Origin: Anaspis maculata | Lineage: Eukaryota > Arthropoda > Insecta > Coleoptera > Scraptiidae | DNA length: 64,000 bases | Reading direction: 5' to 3' | NCBI GenBank assembly: GCA_949128115.1 | Contig: OX421963.1 | Span: forward strand, 79,355,635-79,419,634 | Part shown: positions 1-12,799 of the stretch, piece after piece | How the letters are laid out: every line of letters begins with the position of its first letter | How positions within the stretch are numbered: position 1 is the stretch's first letter | The notes under the pieces: generated by a model | Seen by the model: only the letters and a program-made list of their open reading frames with translations | Databases searched by the model: none | What the model was told of the DNA's origin: nothing | Translations under genes and position numbers: made by a program

Positions 1-42
1 GTGTTACATACAGGGTGTTGCAATATTTTTGCATTTTTTCAA

Positions 43-447
43 AACACTCTATATGTTTCATCACCATAATCGATGCACATTATTATCCTGATTACAAAAA
101 TGCCTGACACTTTCAACATTTACCAAGCGAAATTTGAATAATTCACAATGGCGTTTCTAAAAATATTCTTTTTGAGAATGATGAATTCATTTCAAAATTC
201 AGATATGTCCAGAATATTTTGTTTTACTTCTTAATGACATGTAATGACATGAAATGACTAAATAAAATACATCATATCTGTACATATCTGAATCATTATG
301 AAATGAATCCATAAAAAAAAGAAACTTTTTTGAGATATCATTGTAAATTTTTCAATTTTTTTTCACAAAAAAATTTAGAAGTGTCATATATTTTTGTAAT
401 CAGAATAACAATGTGCATCGATTGTAGTAATGAAATACAGGGTGTTT
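43..447. repeat. Small foldback element (about 0.4 kb)
   Basis: The stretch at about 43-112 reappears as an inverted copy at about 383-447, around an AT-rich centre. The right arm ends in TACAGGGTGTTTG and the left arm starts with the matching degenerate complement. A second short ACAGGGTG/CACCCTGT pair lies at 436-484. These ends resemble the ACAGGGTG-ended palindromic repeats seen elsewhere in this window. The open frames here are low-complexity and I do not call them genes. Confidence 0.7.
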
Positions 448-1229
448 GAAAAAAAAATAAAAAAAAATTGCGACACCCTGTATATGGCATTGAATAGAAA
501 ATTGAATTTGACATATTCAAAAACTACGGAAAAAATTGTTCAAGAAAAGTTTTTTCATTTTGGAATTACCATGAAAAGAAAGTTTTTTACGGGGGTATCC
601 CTCTCGCGTAGAGCAAGGATGCAAAAAATCAAAAAACAAAATGGCGGAAAGAGGCGGAAGTTTTTTTTTCATCAAAGTCTAGTCATAGAACGCTATTATA
701 TTGTGACTCTAGAATTGGTGCCCTACATTGCCCTACTCTCAACTTATATGATATTTTTCTCGAACAAAATTTATGAACTAGTGTTTTTTGGAGACCATCA
801 CTTAAGCGGCTCATACTTAGTACAAATAATAATCTCAAAGACATAATTTTCCTTTTAAAATCAAGTGCTTACCTCGATTCTCAATATCCATTTCAAAAAA
901 TGTCTACTGCGCCCGTTAAGCACCCGTCAGCAAGCACGCAAATATGGTCTTTTTTGTTGCTCAGCGAGAACGAAAATAACGTAGCAAAAATTGACTTACT
1001 TCAGATCAACCTAACGCAATGGAGAATTGTAAAAAACATCAGATAAAGCTGTTTTATAATGCATGATATATTCCACGACAAGAAAATAATGTTAGATACG
1101 TTATGGACTTGAATTTTTTTTAACATTTTTGGCCAGCTTTTTGTATTAAATACCCCTATGTGCGTCGTTACGGCCGCTTCATCAAAGTAGGCGCCCCCTA
1201 CAGTAGTGGCGACCTCACGTTGAGTTTTT

Positions 1230-1935
1230 CAATTGCAAGGCCCCATTCATAGAGAGAAATTACTTTTTTTAAATTTTGATTAGAGGCTTCATTTTCAAGA
1301 TATTTTAGTTTGATACATTGGAAAACATCACAAAATCGCCACTTTCCAGGGTCCAAAATAGTTTTTTCCTGAAAACTCCATGTTTCTCAGCGAAAATGGT
1401 GGTTTATCAACTTGAAATACCCAGAAAACTCATTCCAGTTGACGAATCATGGGTTTTTGTTGAATTTTAATTTTTAATTTTTAATTTTTAGGAATTTTAA
1501 TTTCCAATGTTTCAATCCCAAATATCTCGAAAACGAAGCCTTCAATCAAAATTTTGCGAGTGTAACTTTTTTCTTTCCATTGAACGTAGAACTCAAAAAT
1601 TTAAACAATTTCCAAAAATATTTGGGAAGGTCAAAAATATAAAAAGGGGGAGGGCACCCCCTATTATCTTCGCCCCTAAAATATTTGATGGAATACGATA
1701 TTATTGTTCAATAGAGACCTGTTTCGATAAACTTTGGTTTGAATTTGACTAAAATCGGTTGAACGGGTTAAAAGTTATGCAAAAAAAAACTGTTTTTGAA
1801 AAACAAATTTGAAGGCCTGTATCTCCGTTATTATGCGTTTGCGAGGGGATGTTTATTGAGAAAAGTCCCTTCATTTTTCAATTTTCTATCTCCCTGTGAG
1901 TTTTGTAACACTTATTCCGGGACAGCCTGTATACT
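1230..1935. repeat. Diverged half of a palindromic repeat family
   Basis: This stretch resembles one arm and part of the centre of the full palindrome at 9534-10580. Shared phrases include the block around 'accccctat..cgcccct', the 'cggttgaacggg(t)t(a/c)aaaagttatgc' block and 'ttcatttttcaattttctat'. It ends in a degenerate 'gacagcctgtata' terminus. It is non-coding transposon sequence lying upstream of the first USP5 exon seen. From 485 to 1230 I see only AT-rich sequence without a feature. Confidence 0.6.
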
Positions 1936-2276
1936 TTTGATTAAACAGATGGGGATGAGCTTGCCATAATAAAACAAAGTTTGGCAAATACTTTCTTCAA
2001 TCAGGAAATACATTTGAAAGAAGTAAGCAGAACTTTAGAGCTGCATTTGCTTCAGTGTTATGTGGGCTCCCGATATAGAAGTTTTCATCCCACTTCTTCA
2101 GTTTTCTCGTGAAAAATCGTGAATGTAAGCGATTCAAGAAGTTGGAGATGATCTGCTTGACACTGTCATACAGTTACTGAGCAAAAAGTAATAAATCACC
2201 TGTAGCTGTGTTAACTCTTTCTCTGCTAATGTTTATAATCAATTATAACCATTCAATATTGCTATCGATTATTCAG

Positions 2277-5200
2277 GTGCAAACCGCAGTACAAGCAGTA
2301 TTAGACGCCTCGTCGGCTTCCAAGCTCGCCGAACTCGAGGCACTGTCTGGCACCTGGGACGGCGAAGCCCGCGTCGTCTCCCAGTATGCCTATAATCTCC
2401 AGCAGCTGGACAACGGTAAGAAAATTCCACCGTCCGGTTGGAAGTGCGAGAAATGCGACAAGACCGACAATCTGTGGCTGAATCTCACCGACGGCACGAT
2501 TCTCTGCGGCAGGAAGTTCTTCAACGGCACCGGAGGGAACAATCACGCCATCGAGCACTACAACGTGTGCGGGTATCCACTGGCTGTCAAGCTCGGCACC
2601 ATAACCAGCGACGGAAAGGGCGACGTGTTCAGCTACAAAGAGGACGACATGGTCGAGGACCCGCATTTGGTCAAACACTTGTCGCATTGGGGTAGGCTTT
2701 CCCAGCATCTTTGCCTTGTCGCTGTATGGTTGCACCCTGCATTTTTATATTATCATTGCAAGATGTTCCACTGATTCTGAAGATTTTAGAGACCAGTATA
2801 CAGGAGATTCAGAACCGGTAGCGCTATCAAGCTCCGGTAAAAACAGCTAGATTCAGCATTGTATTTAGGTCAGATTCCATAAGTCAATCAAATTGTTTCG
2901 CCAAAACATTCAATACAGGGGCGCCTCAAAATTGAATTCAAAAACTCATTCTAAAGCATTTTCGCGACTACTTCCAGTTCCACTATCGATGCTTAAAGTG
3001 CCAGTGTCATCAGCTGCAATCTGGCAGCTCCAGAGAGCTTTTTGAGTGAGAGTCGCGTTTGAGAATTTCAGTTTTTTCGTCTTCTCATTCATAGATTTCA
3101 CCAGCAAAACTGTAACATGTAGGTACGCAAAGTGGCGCTGCTTGCTGTAAAAATGCAGGGTACTTCTGAGATTTTTGATTTGAAACGTCTGGACGATAAG
3201 CAGACACGATTTTCACAGGAATCAACATTTCGACCATGGAAAAAACCGAAAAATCGATGGTGGAACTCGAGTTGGAACTAAATCAAAAAACGAACGAATG
3301 GTCAGCGCTGCAAGAAAGCGACGGACACCTCAAACCGATCTACGGACCCGGCTACACGGGCATGCAAAACATGGGCAACTCTTGCTACCTGAACAGCGTC
3401 ATGCAGATGATCTTCACCATCCCCGATTTCGCGCAAAAGTACTACCGCGAAGCCGCTTCATTTTTCAACCAGTCTTCCGCAAACCCTGCTGAAGATTTCA
3501 ACATTCAGATGTACGTTGTATTTTTTTGTTTGTTTGTTATCATCATCAAGCTGGGTGGATGTCTGCATCTTATGTTACTTTCCTCGCAGGGCCAAGCTAG
3601 GAGTGGGCCTACTCTCGGGGCGCTACTCAGTCCCGCCGCCTCCTGGTTCCCCGGTCGACGCCGATTCGCCGGGGATTTGTCCGTTGATGTTCAAGTCGCT
3701 GATCGGACGCGGCCATCCGGAATTCTCCACGAAAAAACAACAGGACGTCCAGGAATACCTTTTGCATTTCCTGACGATTCTGGAGCGTCACTGCAAGAAC
3801 AAGATCAATCCCGGCGACTGTTTCAAGTTCAAGGTCGAGGAGCGGTTCCAGTGCAGCGCCAGCAAGAAGGTGAAGTACCTGACTAGGTCCGACGTGGTGT
3901 TGCAGTTGACGATTCCCATGGATGCCGCTCTCAACAAGGAAGAGGTGATTGCTTGTTTTTCTTTGTTTTGAAGGTTAACCAAAGGACACAGCGGGCCAAA
4001 ATCTGTTTGCATTAGATTTCGTAACACTTAACACGTCTCTGCGACACACGAGTCGCATTTCCACGCATGACGCCGTCAGTTCTTCAAAGATTGAAGCAGA
4101 AATTCGAACCACAATACTGACTTCCGGTATTAAGTCGCCTTTGACGATTAGATTTTTTTCAAATCCTAAAAACCTTCTGTACCAGCTTGCCTCTGGCGAT
4201 TGTTTTCTAGTCGTCAAAACTGAGTCTCTGTACATTCACTTTACGCCATTGTCTTTTCAACACAATATAATGCGAATTATTTACCATTAAATCATTCAAA
4301 TATACATGGCCTGTCACAGAAAAGACTTGATTCTTGAACAATAAATTTTACTGGAATATACTTCAAGAGCACGGAATGTTGAACTTTTTTTTTTCGAAAA
4401 AAGCGACAAAGTCGTGTTTTCATTGCAGTTATGACCGAAAGAATAAATGGCTTGGTTGGCAGCGTGTCGCAAAAGTATCACATTCTGAGTCCAGAGCGAT
4501 GTATTGAATCCATTCAAGAACATGAAAAAAAGACATTTTTGGGGATATGGGGGGGGGGGGTCAAATAGTATCACTTCGCTCCCTTCCATTTTTGTTAATC
4601 AAAGTGATTTGGGGAGCTGCTTGACAATCACTTGGTCCAAAGCTTATTTTCCTGCAAAAGCGTCACTAGAAATTCTCTGTAGAAAGGAGCAGAGTCTGGA
4701 TTCTGAATTTATTGGAAAGGGGGGGGGGGGGAGTTGGTGGAACATCGTTTCACCTGGCACGTAGGCCTCGCTATTGGGCCCATTGAGGAGCAGAGTCATA
4801 TTATGTTCTAAACTATTTTAGGGACCTTCGAAATATTTTACAGGCATTAATGAAGAAAACTGCATTTTGATTTTTATGACTCACCCTGTATCGTAAACAT
4901 AAATTCAGTGCAGACCCACTGGCAGATAACTCTTGCTGATCAGTCTGTCACAAACAGTTCCCAAAAATATCTGATTCAATACAGGAACTCGGGTCTGAGT
5001 ACCTTAAGACAAGCCACGCAGATCAGTAGGTGCATATTATGTATTAAGTAGTGAAAACTTGAAAACCGGCCTAATGCAGAAATTCAAGTTTATAGGCTCA
5101 AAAGATAGATAATTTTTGCAAAGAAAAAAAAAGGAATTTCGGTTTTTCACATGTAGGAAAATATTGTTACGAGCGGCGATTCTGTGCATTCTGGTAAACA

Positions 5201-8200
5201 CGCGATCCTTCTGGATTCTTCCATCAATCATTATGTGGCGGTGTAGATACAACTGCGGAGCTCTGGACATTTCCAGAAGTATACGCGATGGCTTGGCATT
5301 GGAAACCTTCAGCGCTCGATCAAGGCACATCTGTCCATTTTGGCGGAGGTGCAGACATTCCGGAGCACACGGGGAACACGCGGCGGAAGGTGTGTGATTA
5401 TTCGGAAGTCGCCTAGAAAATCGTATGCCGGGCCACTATGGAAATTGCTGGAGGATGTTGGAAAGTTCGGGAACGCTATTCCGAGGCCTATATAAAGGCA
5501 TCAACCGTCAGCTCACGGGCAGTTATGAATTGGAATGCGAAGTGGTAGCGAGCGGATTAAAAGCGAGTAATTATCACAGCGATAATTCCAAGTAAATAAT
5601 AGAGTAATATACTTTTGAAAAAAAAAATTCTTTGATGAAATCGGAAACTGTATTGAAAAATAGCTGACCCGTATTTTTTTTATTTTGTCATGAATTGTAT
5701 CGTTTGGCCGCAATAAATAAACGAAATTCCTATATTCTGCTTATTTCTTACGTCATTTACACAGGCAGGATAGGCGGTGACTCGCTGTGACGTCAGAACT
5801 AGTTGATGTTATTTATTTATTGCGCCCAAACGATACGAGTTTTGACTGAATAAAAAAACACGGTGGGTCAATTATTTTTCAATCTAGTTTCCATTTTTTC
5901 AATCGAATTTTTTTCTTTTAATAATACTCCATTGTTGGCGTGTAGTTATTGTAGTACGCAGTAATAAACAGTGTGTGTTTAAAATGATCGTCTCAATTAT
6001 ATTCGAACCCGTACGCGAAATACGTAACAATATCCTACATTCTCAAAACCAATTATTGCCAGATGAAAATTGGTACTTGAAGTATATTATAAATGGAATC
6101 ATAACTACAACCTGATTTACCACTAACTTGTACTTCAAACATACGTACTATTTGTATTCATACGATTAATAAACGGTTAACTATTTCAACCAGTGAAACA
6201 CAGTAAAATGTTCAAGGTTGCTGCTTACGAAGCGAAGAAATCAGAAGCCGAATCCAAGGGCACCAGACTGCAGCCCAACGCCGTGGTCAGACCTAAAATC
6301 AATTTCTTCTCGTGCCTCGAACTGTTCACCGAATCGGAAGTCATCAATAATTTCTACAGTGCTGCCGTTAATCAAAATGTGACTGCCAGAAAGTAAGTAG
6401 AAATGAACCACTTTCAACCTCTTCCTTTGCCTGCTTCCACCTCTCGCTCCCTGAACTCCCACTTCGTAGATTTGCTGTCATCGTGCAGTGCAATTCTTAC
6501 TGCGTCCAACCAATGCAAGATTTTTTGGCCGTGCAGGTCAGACACAATTCTGATGCTGCTTTTCTCCTGAGTTCTATGAAAATCGTATCGTTTTTTGCTT
6601 CAACGAGAATCGTATCGCAACCGTACATCCCTGTCAGAGTTATCAGTAAAACTAATTACTTCTGGAGGGCGATTACGTCAGAGTTATGTTCCAACTGTCG
6701 ATAGTGTCAGTTTTCTCAATTTCAAAGGAGTTGAAAAATCTTTTTTTATCGTTTTCTTGGCCTTGGAATCAGGTCTGAAAGATTTATGATTCATCATATA
6801 TCATTTCTATCGTTTCCTTCATCACAAATATCACATTCATAACCTGACCCGGTTTCATGCAGTCGTCCTATTGCAAGAAATTTTGGATAAGCAAGAAAAT
6901 TTCTTGAAGGATATCTACAGTATCCTGTTCTTTGACGTCTCGTTAACGCCAGCCAGCCGTTGATTTGTGTCGTTCTATTTATTGTAACTTTGAAATATTA
7001 TTGTCTAATTTTATGTTAAAACTGTTGGTGTTAAGATATAAAATACCTTCATAGAGGTTTCTGTAACACGTTAAATAAATTATCTATCTATCATAAGAAC
7101 AGACTGGCGAGCGTTGCTAAACTCGAGATATCTCTTGGGCCCAGCAAACCGTGCTGAGTTCTGTTTTTGAAAGAAAATGTAAACAGTGAGCCTAGATTTC
7201 GAAAAACAACCACCAGTCGAAAGCCCAGGAGCCAGCATTGACTCGAAGCTTCTGAGAAGTTTTGTGTTTTTTGTTCTTCTGAATCTCAAGCTGCTGCTTT
7301 GTCCAAGTCCGTCCGAATGTCTGTTTTGTTGCCGTTCTGTGGAAAACGTAACCACACCAAGATAAGTTTGCAAACTCCGCTTCTTATAAGTTGCATGACT
7401 GCCTCATACACTTATTGTCCGTACTCGAATTGAATAATATTCAAATTATTCGAGAATATCTAAAATTGAATAATGGATACAAATTGAATTCCAGAACAAC
7501 TAAGCTCTCGACCTTCCCCGACTACCTCTGCGTCCAGCTGAAAAAATTCATGCTGCGCGAAGACTGGGTGCCGATCAAACTGGACGTTTCCATCGAAATG
7601 CCCGACGTTCTCGACATTTCCTCCTTGAGAGGCGGAGGGCCTCAGTCTGACGAAGAGCTGTTACCCGAACCGGCACAGCAGCCTCCCGCTCCCGTCATGG
7701 ACGAAACAGTTTTGGCACAGCTGGCCGAAATGGGTCCGTTCTTGTTGCCCCGCTCGCTCAAAAACAAAACTAAAGACGGTACTCCTTGCAGGTTTCCCGA
7801 TGGATGCTTGCAAACGGGCCGTCTTCTTCACCCACAACTCCGGCCTCGAACCGGCCACCGCTTGGATCATGGAGCACATCGCCGACGCCGATTTTTCAGA
7901 ACCTTTCGTCGTACCTGGCACGGAAAGCCACCAGTTCCTTCCGAACTCCGAAGCGCTGAGCACGATCTGCGCCATGGGATTCACCCCGGCCCAGGCCACC
8001 AAGGCCCTGAAAGCCACTGACAATAATGTGGAGAGGGCGATGGACTGGATTTTCTCACACCAAGACGAGCTGGACAGCAGCAGCGTCGGGTCTCCACCGC
8101 CTCCTGAGTTCAGGGACGGAGACGGAAGTAAGTTTCTTTTTGTACATAATAATCAATTTTAGGGCTTTTTTCATTGTAGCAAGCTATGGAAAAATTGTAT

Positions 8201-11200
8201 TCTGCTGGCACCAATGGGTACTAAGGTATAATCGTCGCAGCCAGTTTGTGTAGATGTAGTATGATATGTGCCAAGGTTATGTGTTGTGTTGACAGCTGTC
8301 ACCCATCGCGCGATGTGATGAACGCTGAGTCACTCTATGCTTGTGATGGAAGTGGCGGCCACTGTATAAAATAAAGCGGAAGGAAGTGAACGGCAGTAAT
8401 GAAGGAAATGGAATGAAAATGCCCACTGTCCAGTGGCCCTTAGTGAGGTTAAAAAGTTCCTTGGAAGCTCGTTCATACAACACCAACACAGCATGCAAAC
8501 AGACATGAAGCAGTAGATACATAACATGAAATGGATGAGTTTCATGTTGGGGGGGGGGATCTTTCAACACAGGACACTCACGAGTCATGTCTCGACGGTC
8601 TTATCTATCTTGTAACGTGCATTTCAACTCTATAATTTGATGTTCATCTAAGAGAATTTTCTCAACCTCACTGGGGCCACTGAGCGGTGGGCATTTTCAT
8701 TCCATTTTCTTTATTGCCCCCGCTGTCTTCCTTCGACTTCATGTTATACAGGGGCAGCCAATACTAGCACCAGCGGGGAGCCACCAGCCAGTGAACTGAA
8801 GACGATGCCAGTTATTCGCCGCAGCAACATTCCACTCCAAGGAACTGGCCTTTATTTAATTTCGCCACATAAACTAATAGAACATTTCGACTTAGCGTTC
8901 ATTACTTCGCATGACGGGTGGCAGGTGTCACCACTACACAAAACCTTCGCACATAACATACCACATCGACACAAATTGGCTGGTTATAGCTGCCTACCTG
9001 TGCCAACACAACAGAATTTTTTCATAGCTTGCTGTGAATAAAAAAGCCGTGAAATTGATTGTTCCAAATTCGAAATTGTCTTGCAAAAGTTCTCCTTTTT
9101 CAGAAGAATCGTTAGTTTGATAAACAAAAAACCGTGCTTTTAATTTGAATCGTACTGTTCGGCATAAACTGCTGAACAATAATTGAAGTGTAACACCTAA
9201 AAATTTCAGTGGAATTCAAAGTGGTTCAACTTCCCAAGGAAGCGAGCTATTTGGAAAGATTTGTTCTTATGAACAGCTCACTTTTTGCAATTTCACATGA
9301 TACAGCCTCACGGCTCGATACCAAGTTGGGGCTGAGACCGCCGTAAGTGCCGTTACCATAGCAACGGCGGATACCAACCAATCAGACCGCTGTATTTGGC
9401 GAGCTACGCCGTCCCAAACTTTGCGCCTGCAACTTGGTATCGAGCCCTTATTCCATACAGGTCCTCCGTATTTTAGCTATACAGGGCAAATATGTAGGCT
9501 CGGCACGTAAGGCTCTGCAAAATTTGAAAAGTTTATACAGGGTGGTCCGACTTTTATGTCATTGAATTTAAGGATCGATAGAGAATGAAAAATGAAATGG
9601 ATTTTCCCCGGAAAACATATTTGTGAAATGCCTAATAACAGAGATACAGCCCTTCAAAGTTGGAAATAAATAATCATTTTTTCCGCATAACTTTTGAACC
9701 GTTCAACCGATTTGACTCAAAATAGAACCAGAGGTTTACTGAAATTATCCCCTGTCGAACAATCATAACAAGTTTCATAAAAAAGTTTCAGGGGCGTAGA
9801 CATTAGGGGGTGTCCCTACTTTTTCCTCCTATTTTTTACCCCTCTAGTTATTTTTGAAAACTGTTCATAATTTTGGATTCTACGTTCAATTTTGAGGAAA
9901 AAATCACAATTGCAAAATTTTGATTAGAGGCTTTGTTTGGGAGATATTCAGGTTTGAAGGTTTGGAAAACATCTCAAAAGCACAACTTTCCAAGGTCTGA
10001 AAATTAAAATCTAAAATAACTCATGATTTCTCAGCTGAAATAGGTTGTCTAGAATTTCTAAGTTGATAAACCACCATTTTTTCCAAAACACGAGAAATTT
10101 TCAGGAAAAAAACCATTTGGGCTCTGGAAAGTGGCGATTTCTGAATGTTTTCCAGTTTCAAACTCAAATATCTCCTAAACGAAGCCCCCAATCAGAATTT
10201 TGCAAGGGTGACTTTTTCTTTTAAATTGAACGTAGAACTCAAAATTATGAACAGTTTCCAAAAATAACTATGGGTGTGAAAAATAGGGGGTAAAAGTAGA
10301 GACACCCCCTAATGTCTACGCCCCTGAAACTTTTTTATGGAACATGTTATGATTGTTCGACAGGGGATAATTTCAGTGAACCTTCGGTTCTATTTTCAAT
10401 CAAATCGGTTAAACGGTTCAAAAGTTATGCGGAAAAAACGATCATTTATTTTCAACTTTGAAGGGCTGTATCTCTGTTATTTGGCATTTCTCAGATATGT
10501 TTTCTGAAGAAATCCCCTTCATTTTTCATTTTCTATCGATCCTTAAATTTAATGACATAAAAGTCGGACCACCCTGTATTGCTCTCGATCCTCTGTAGAA
10601 AATATTAGGAATTTTTTCTACTGGTCCAGGGAGGTCATATTTTGAAACGGTTTTTTGACTTTCTGTCGATCTCCTTTACTGATCTAGAAAAAACATCTTT
10701 TTTGTTTTGAGGATTTGAGGTGATATCTTTTTTCTTCCTTTACCGATTTTTAAAATTGAAAACTCGTATTGAAGCTAAATTCTTAGGTAAAAAGACCAAA
10801 AGATCAGAAATGGCTCAAACTCATCATCTTCATTACTCAAATCTGAAACATCCTCAAAATCCTGTTTGGGAGGAGAAATTATTAAAAACAATAAAAACGA
10901 ACTTGTTTCGAACGAATCATTCGTTCTGAATACGTCAAGATTCTTCTTGCTTGTATGAGTCAAGGACGGGGAGTGAGGAGCCCAATACAGCTTCTTTTTT
11001 TTTAAGGCTAATCAGCCCTGATCACCTGTAAATGCTCGTAACCAACATTACGAAAATCAGAACATCAACCTGGTTTGTCCGTTACTTATTGTTCTGATTT
11101 TCGTGGTGATGGTTATGAGCATTTTCAGGTAATGAAGGAGCTGTTCTTCTTCAAAAACATGTCGATTTATTACTGCAAAACCAAAAAGTATTTTTTTTTT

Positions 11201-12674
11201 AGATCACCTTATAGTTAATACTGCTAGGAATATTTTCCACGTTTCACAGTGACACCACAACAATTGCCTAGATGGTGCCTATAGCACAAAGCACAATAAA
11301 TAAACTCTAACAGCAGGATAAGGCTTCTAAATTTTAAATACTCCAGCCACTTCAGCGCCTTCTGGCGAGAGAAAATTTGGTATTTGCTCCCATTAGTCCT
11401 CTCCTTTGAGAAGCTATACTACTTTGAACGCCACCAAGCTGTCCAATAATAATAATAATAATCTTCATATAATATTTGCTATCCTTAAGAAGACCGTAAG
11501 TTTTTACTTTTTAGACTAGATTTTTTGCTGATGTCTCATTTGCATTTTTCTTATCTTGCGGTCCTCAATTTTCTTATAATTATGTGAAGACTTATTTGAC
11601 CAGTAAAAAAAAGTTGTTGGATACCTGTTCAATAAGACCATTCATGTGTTGTGATCAGATAATAGAACTCGTATCATTTAGTGGTCAAAAGATGCGCATT
11701 TTCGCGCTTCTTAGCCGCTTTTGTTTTGCGCCAGGAGCTGCTTCGGGTAAATCACTAGATAGAGAAAGTAGATACATATACGCCAATCACGGCCTAGCTG
11801 GATCTACTTTCTTTCTCCAGTGATTTACCCTGAGTAGCTCCTGCTGGCAAAACAAAAGCGCCTCGACAGCTTCTTGCCCGCGCTTGCGCATGATGGGGTG
11901 CCAAGGTACCACTGTAGAGATTCGCTTGTTTTTGACATGACTCAGTCAAATCTTGAGTTCAGCACATTCGTTTTTTTTTGATAAAGCGACAATTGTTCAA
12001 TAAATTATCTATACATATAGTTATTACAACTTTACAACTAAAGAAAATTCGAAAATTGTAATCACAAGTAGGTACTAATGAAATAGTATATTATATACCA
12101 AGGTTGAGAAAGTATTATTATAGCTGAAGCGCCAGTTTAGATCCTGAAGCGCAGCTGAAGGATATAAGGCGCTGAAGTTATAATAATTTTCTCAACCGTG
12201 GTTTATAGAGTATTTTTTTATCACTAGAAAATCGCCATCCTAATTCAGAGAGAGAGTAACAATGATGCACTTCACGACTAGTAGTGAAAAAATAACATTA
12301 TACCATATACCCATCTTCAGGAAGCCATTTTTGTACCCGCGACCCATATGACTTGGTAATTCAGGAAAAGTTATAGAATGTAGATAATTGTAGAATAGAA
12401 AATGTTTGAAATGCTGTCGAAGAAGGTTGTAAGACTGAAGATAATTTGTTTTTTGTTTCCTGAATATGTACCAGAATTTTACTTATAGCTTGCTTTTTCA
12501 GAATACAAATTGATTGCTTTCATTTCTCACATGGGCACGTCGACCATGGTCGGCCATTACGTCGTCCACATCCTGAAGGAAGGACGCTGGGTCATCTTTA
12601 ACGACAACAAAGTGGCTTTGTCTGAGCATCCACCAAAGGACCTAGGCTACATGTATCTTTACGAGCGTATCTAG
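2277..12674 (+). CDS. USP5: Ubiquitin carboxyl-terminal hydrolase 5 (isopeptidase T), 5'-partial
   Basis: USP5 cuts unanchored polyubiquitin chains back to monomers in cytosol and nucleus. Seven exons join in phase: 2277-2691, 3219-3510, 3590-3944, 6217-6392, 7495-7733, 7792-8127 and 12502-12674, giving 661 residues to a TAG stop. Exon 1 carries the zinc-finger UBP domain ([22 protein letters not shown]). Exon 2 carries the Cys box with NSCYLNS (catalytic Cys codon 3383-3385). Exon 3 has [16 protein letters not shown] and MDAALNKEE. Exons 5-6 hold two UBA domains ([15 protein letters not shown] and [11 protein letters not shown]). The last exon has the His box (GHYV, His codon 12555-12557) and ends [14 protein letters not shown]. 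The family is about 830-860 residues; the N-terminal ~120 residues are missing and their exons were not found in 1-2276. The acceptor at 2276 opens phase 0. The linker before UBA1 is shorter than in human USP5. Introns 3, 4 and 6 (2.3, 1.1 and 4.4 kb) are the repeat-bearing ones. Confidence 0.93.
5165..6029. mobile_element. Solo LTR (retrotransposon) with a nested foldback
   Basis: The unit starts TGTTACG and ends CGTAACA, an inverted TG..CA terminus, and is flanked on both sides by ATAT (5161-5164 and 6030-6033), consistent with a 4-bp target duplication. A TATA box (TATAAA, 5491-5496) and a polyadenylation signal (AATAAA, 5963-5968) fit an LTR read on the + strand. No internal retrotransposon ORFs flank it, so it is a solo LTR in USP5 intron 3. 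A palindromic element (5594-5935) is inserted within it, so the primary LTR was about 0.5 kb. Confidence 0.8.
5594..5935. repeat. Palindromic MITE-like element, copy 1
   Basis: The two halves are long inverted copies of each other. Each inner arm contains ACGATAC next to an AATAAATAAA-type string, and the arms meet near paired TGACGTCA-like sites. Outer ends read GAGTAATATAC... and ...ATACTC. A close second copy lies at 30872-31195, in intron 1 of the first ABC transporter. It encodes nothing recognisable. It sits inside the solo LTR, so it inserted later. Confidence 0.8.
7013..7093 (+). mobile_element. Probable 3' end of a non-LTR retrotransposon
   Basis: The sequence runs from an AT-rich 3'-UTR-like stretch into TTAAATAAATTATCTATCTATC, i.e. 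a short terminal microsatellite of TCTA units. That is how many insect non-LTR elements end. No coding part is preserved next to it. It lies in USP5 intron 4. Confidence 0.4.
8161..9050. repeat. Foldback element, about 0.9 kb
   Basis: The left part (8161-8460), with GCAAGCTATGGAAAAATT and GAACGCTGAGTC, returns inverted at about 8660-9050. The inverted copies include the internal phrase CATTTTCATTCCATTTTC. It lies in USP5 intron 6, starting only about 35 bp after exon 6. A related arm without its partner is found at 15990-16345, and a short fragment (CACTCCAAGGAA) at 18190. No protein is recognised. Confidence 0.75.
9312..9447. repeat. Short palindromic element, 136 bp
   Basis: GGCTCGATACCAAGTTG at the left end is matched by its complement CAACTTGGTATCGAGCC at the right end, with the inner sequence also partly inverted (CCGCCGTAAG and CGGCGG). 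It is a small MITE-like hairpin in USP5 intron 6. Confidence 0.75.
9534..10580. repeat. Near-complete palindrome, 1.05 kb, ACAGGGTGG ends
   Basis: The left end reads ACAGGGTGGTCCGAC and the right end GTCGGACCACCCTGT. The arms mirror each other almost to the centre near 10030-10080, including the pair 'gacattagggggtgtc' and 'gacaccccctaatgtc' and the pair around 'tttgaaccgttcaacc'. Each arm is about 500 bp with modest divergence. It is in USP5 intron 6 and a half-relative is at 1230-1935. No coding capacity was recognised. Confidence 0.85.
11022..11132. repeat. Short hairpin, about 110 bp
   Basis: CACCTGTAAATGCTC near the left end pairs with GAGCATTTTCAGGT near the right end, and ACGAAAATCAGAACA pairs with TGTTCTGATTTTCGT near the centre. 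It is a compact inverted repeat in USP5 intron 6. Confidence 0.65.
11691..11893. repeat. Inverted repeat, about 200 bp
   Basis: GCTTTTGTTTTGC..AGGAGCT..GGTAAATCACT on the left is mirrored by AGTGATTTACC..AGCTCCTG..GCAAAACAAAAGC on the right. Sequence just outside it (11883-12060) has a further inverted copy at 14590-14770, so the whole 11.7-14.8 kb stretch may be one large, internally interrupted element that includes the USP5 last exon between its arms. Confidence 0.65.
12093..12207. repeat. Short palindromic element
   Basis: TATACCAAGGTTGAGAAA at the left is matched by TTTCTCAACCGTGGTTTATA at the right, about 115 bp in all. The same start, ACTAGGTTGAGAAAAC, recurs at 38397 without its partner. 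It sits in USP5 intron 6, 300 bp before the last exon. Confidence 0.65.
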
Positions 12675-12738
12675 GGCGGCTAGCTAATAATCCTAATCTA
12701 ATTTTCAAATTTTTGTATGATCTAGCTAAGTAATGAAT

Positions 12739-12744
12739 AATAAA
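12739..12744 (+). terminator. Polyadenylation signal of USP5
   Basis: A canonical AATAAA lies 65 bp after the USP5 stop codon. This supports the end of the gene. Confidence 0.7.
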
Positions 12745-12799
12745 ATTTTGGATGACACCAAATGCCCAGTTTTTATTCACTTAAGAACCTGTTGCGGCT

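Noticed and set aside
2301..2735. 144-codon open frame on the minus strand
   Set aside because: It is the shadow of the USP5 zinc-finger exon on the + strand, which has clear family motifs.
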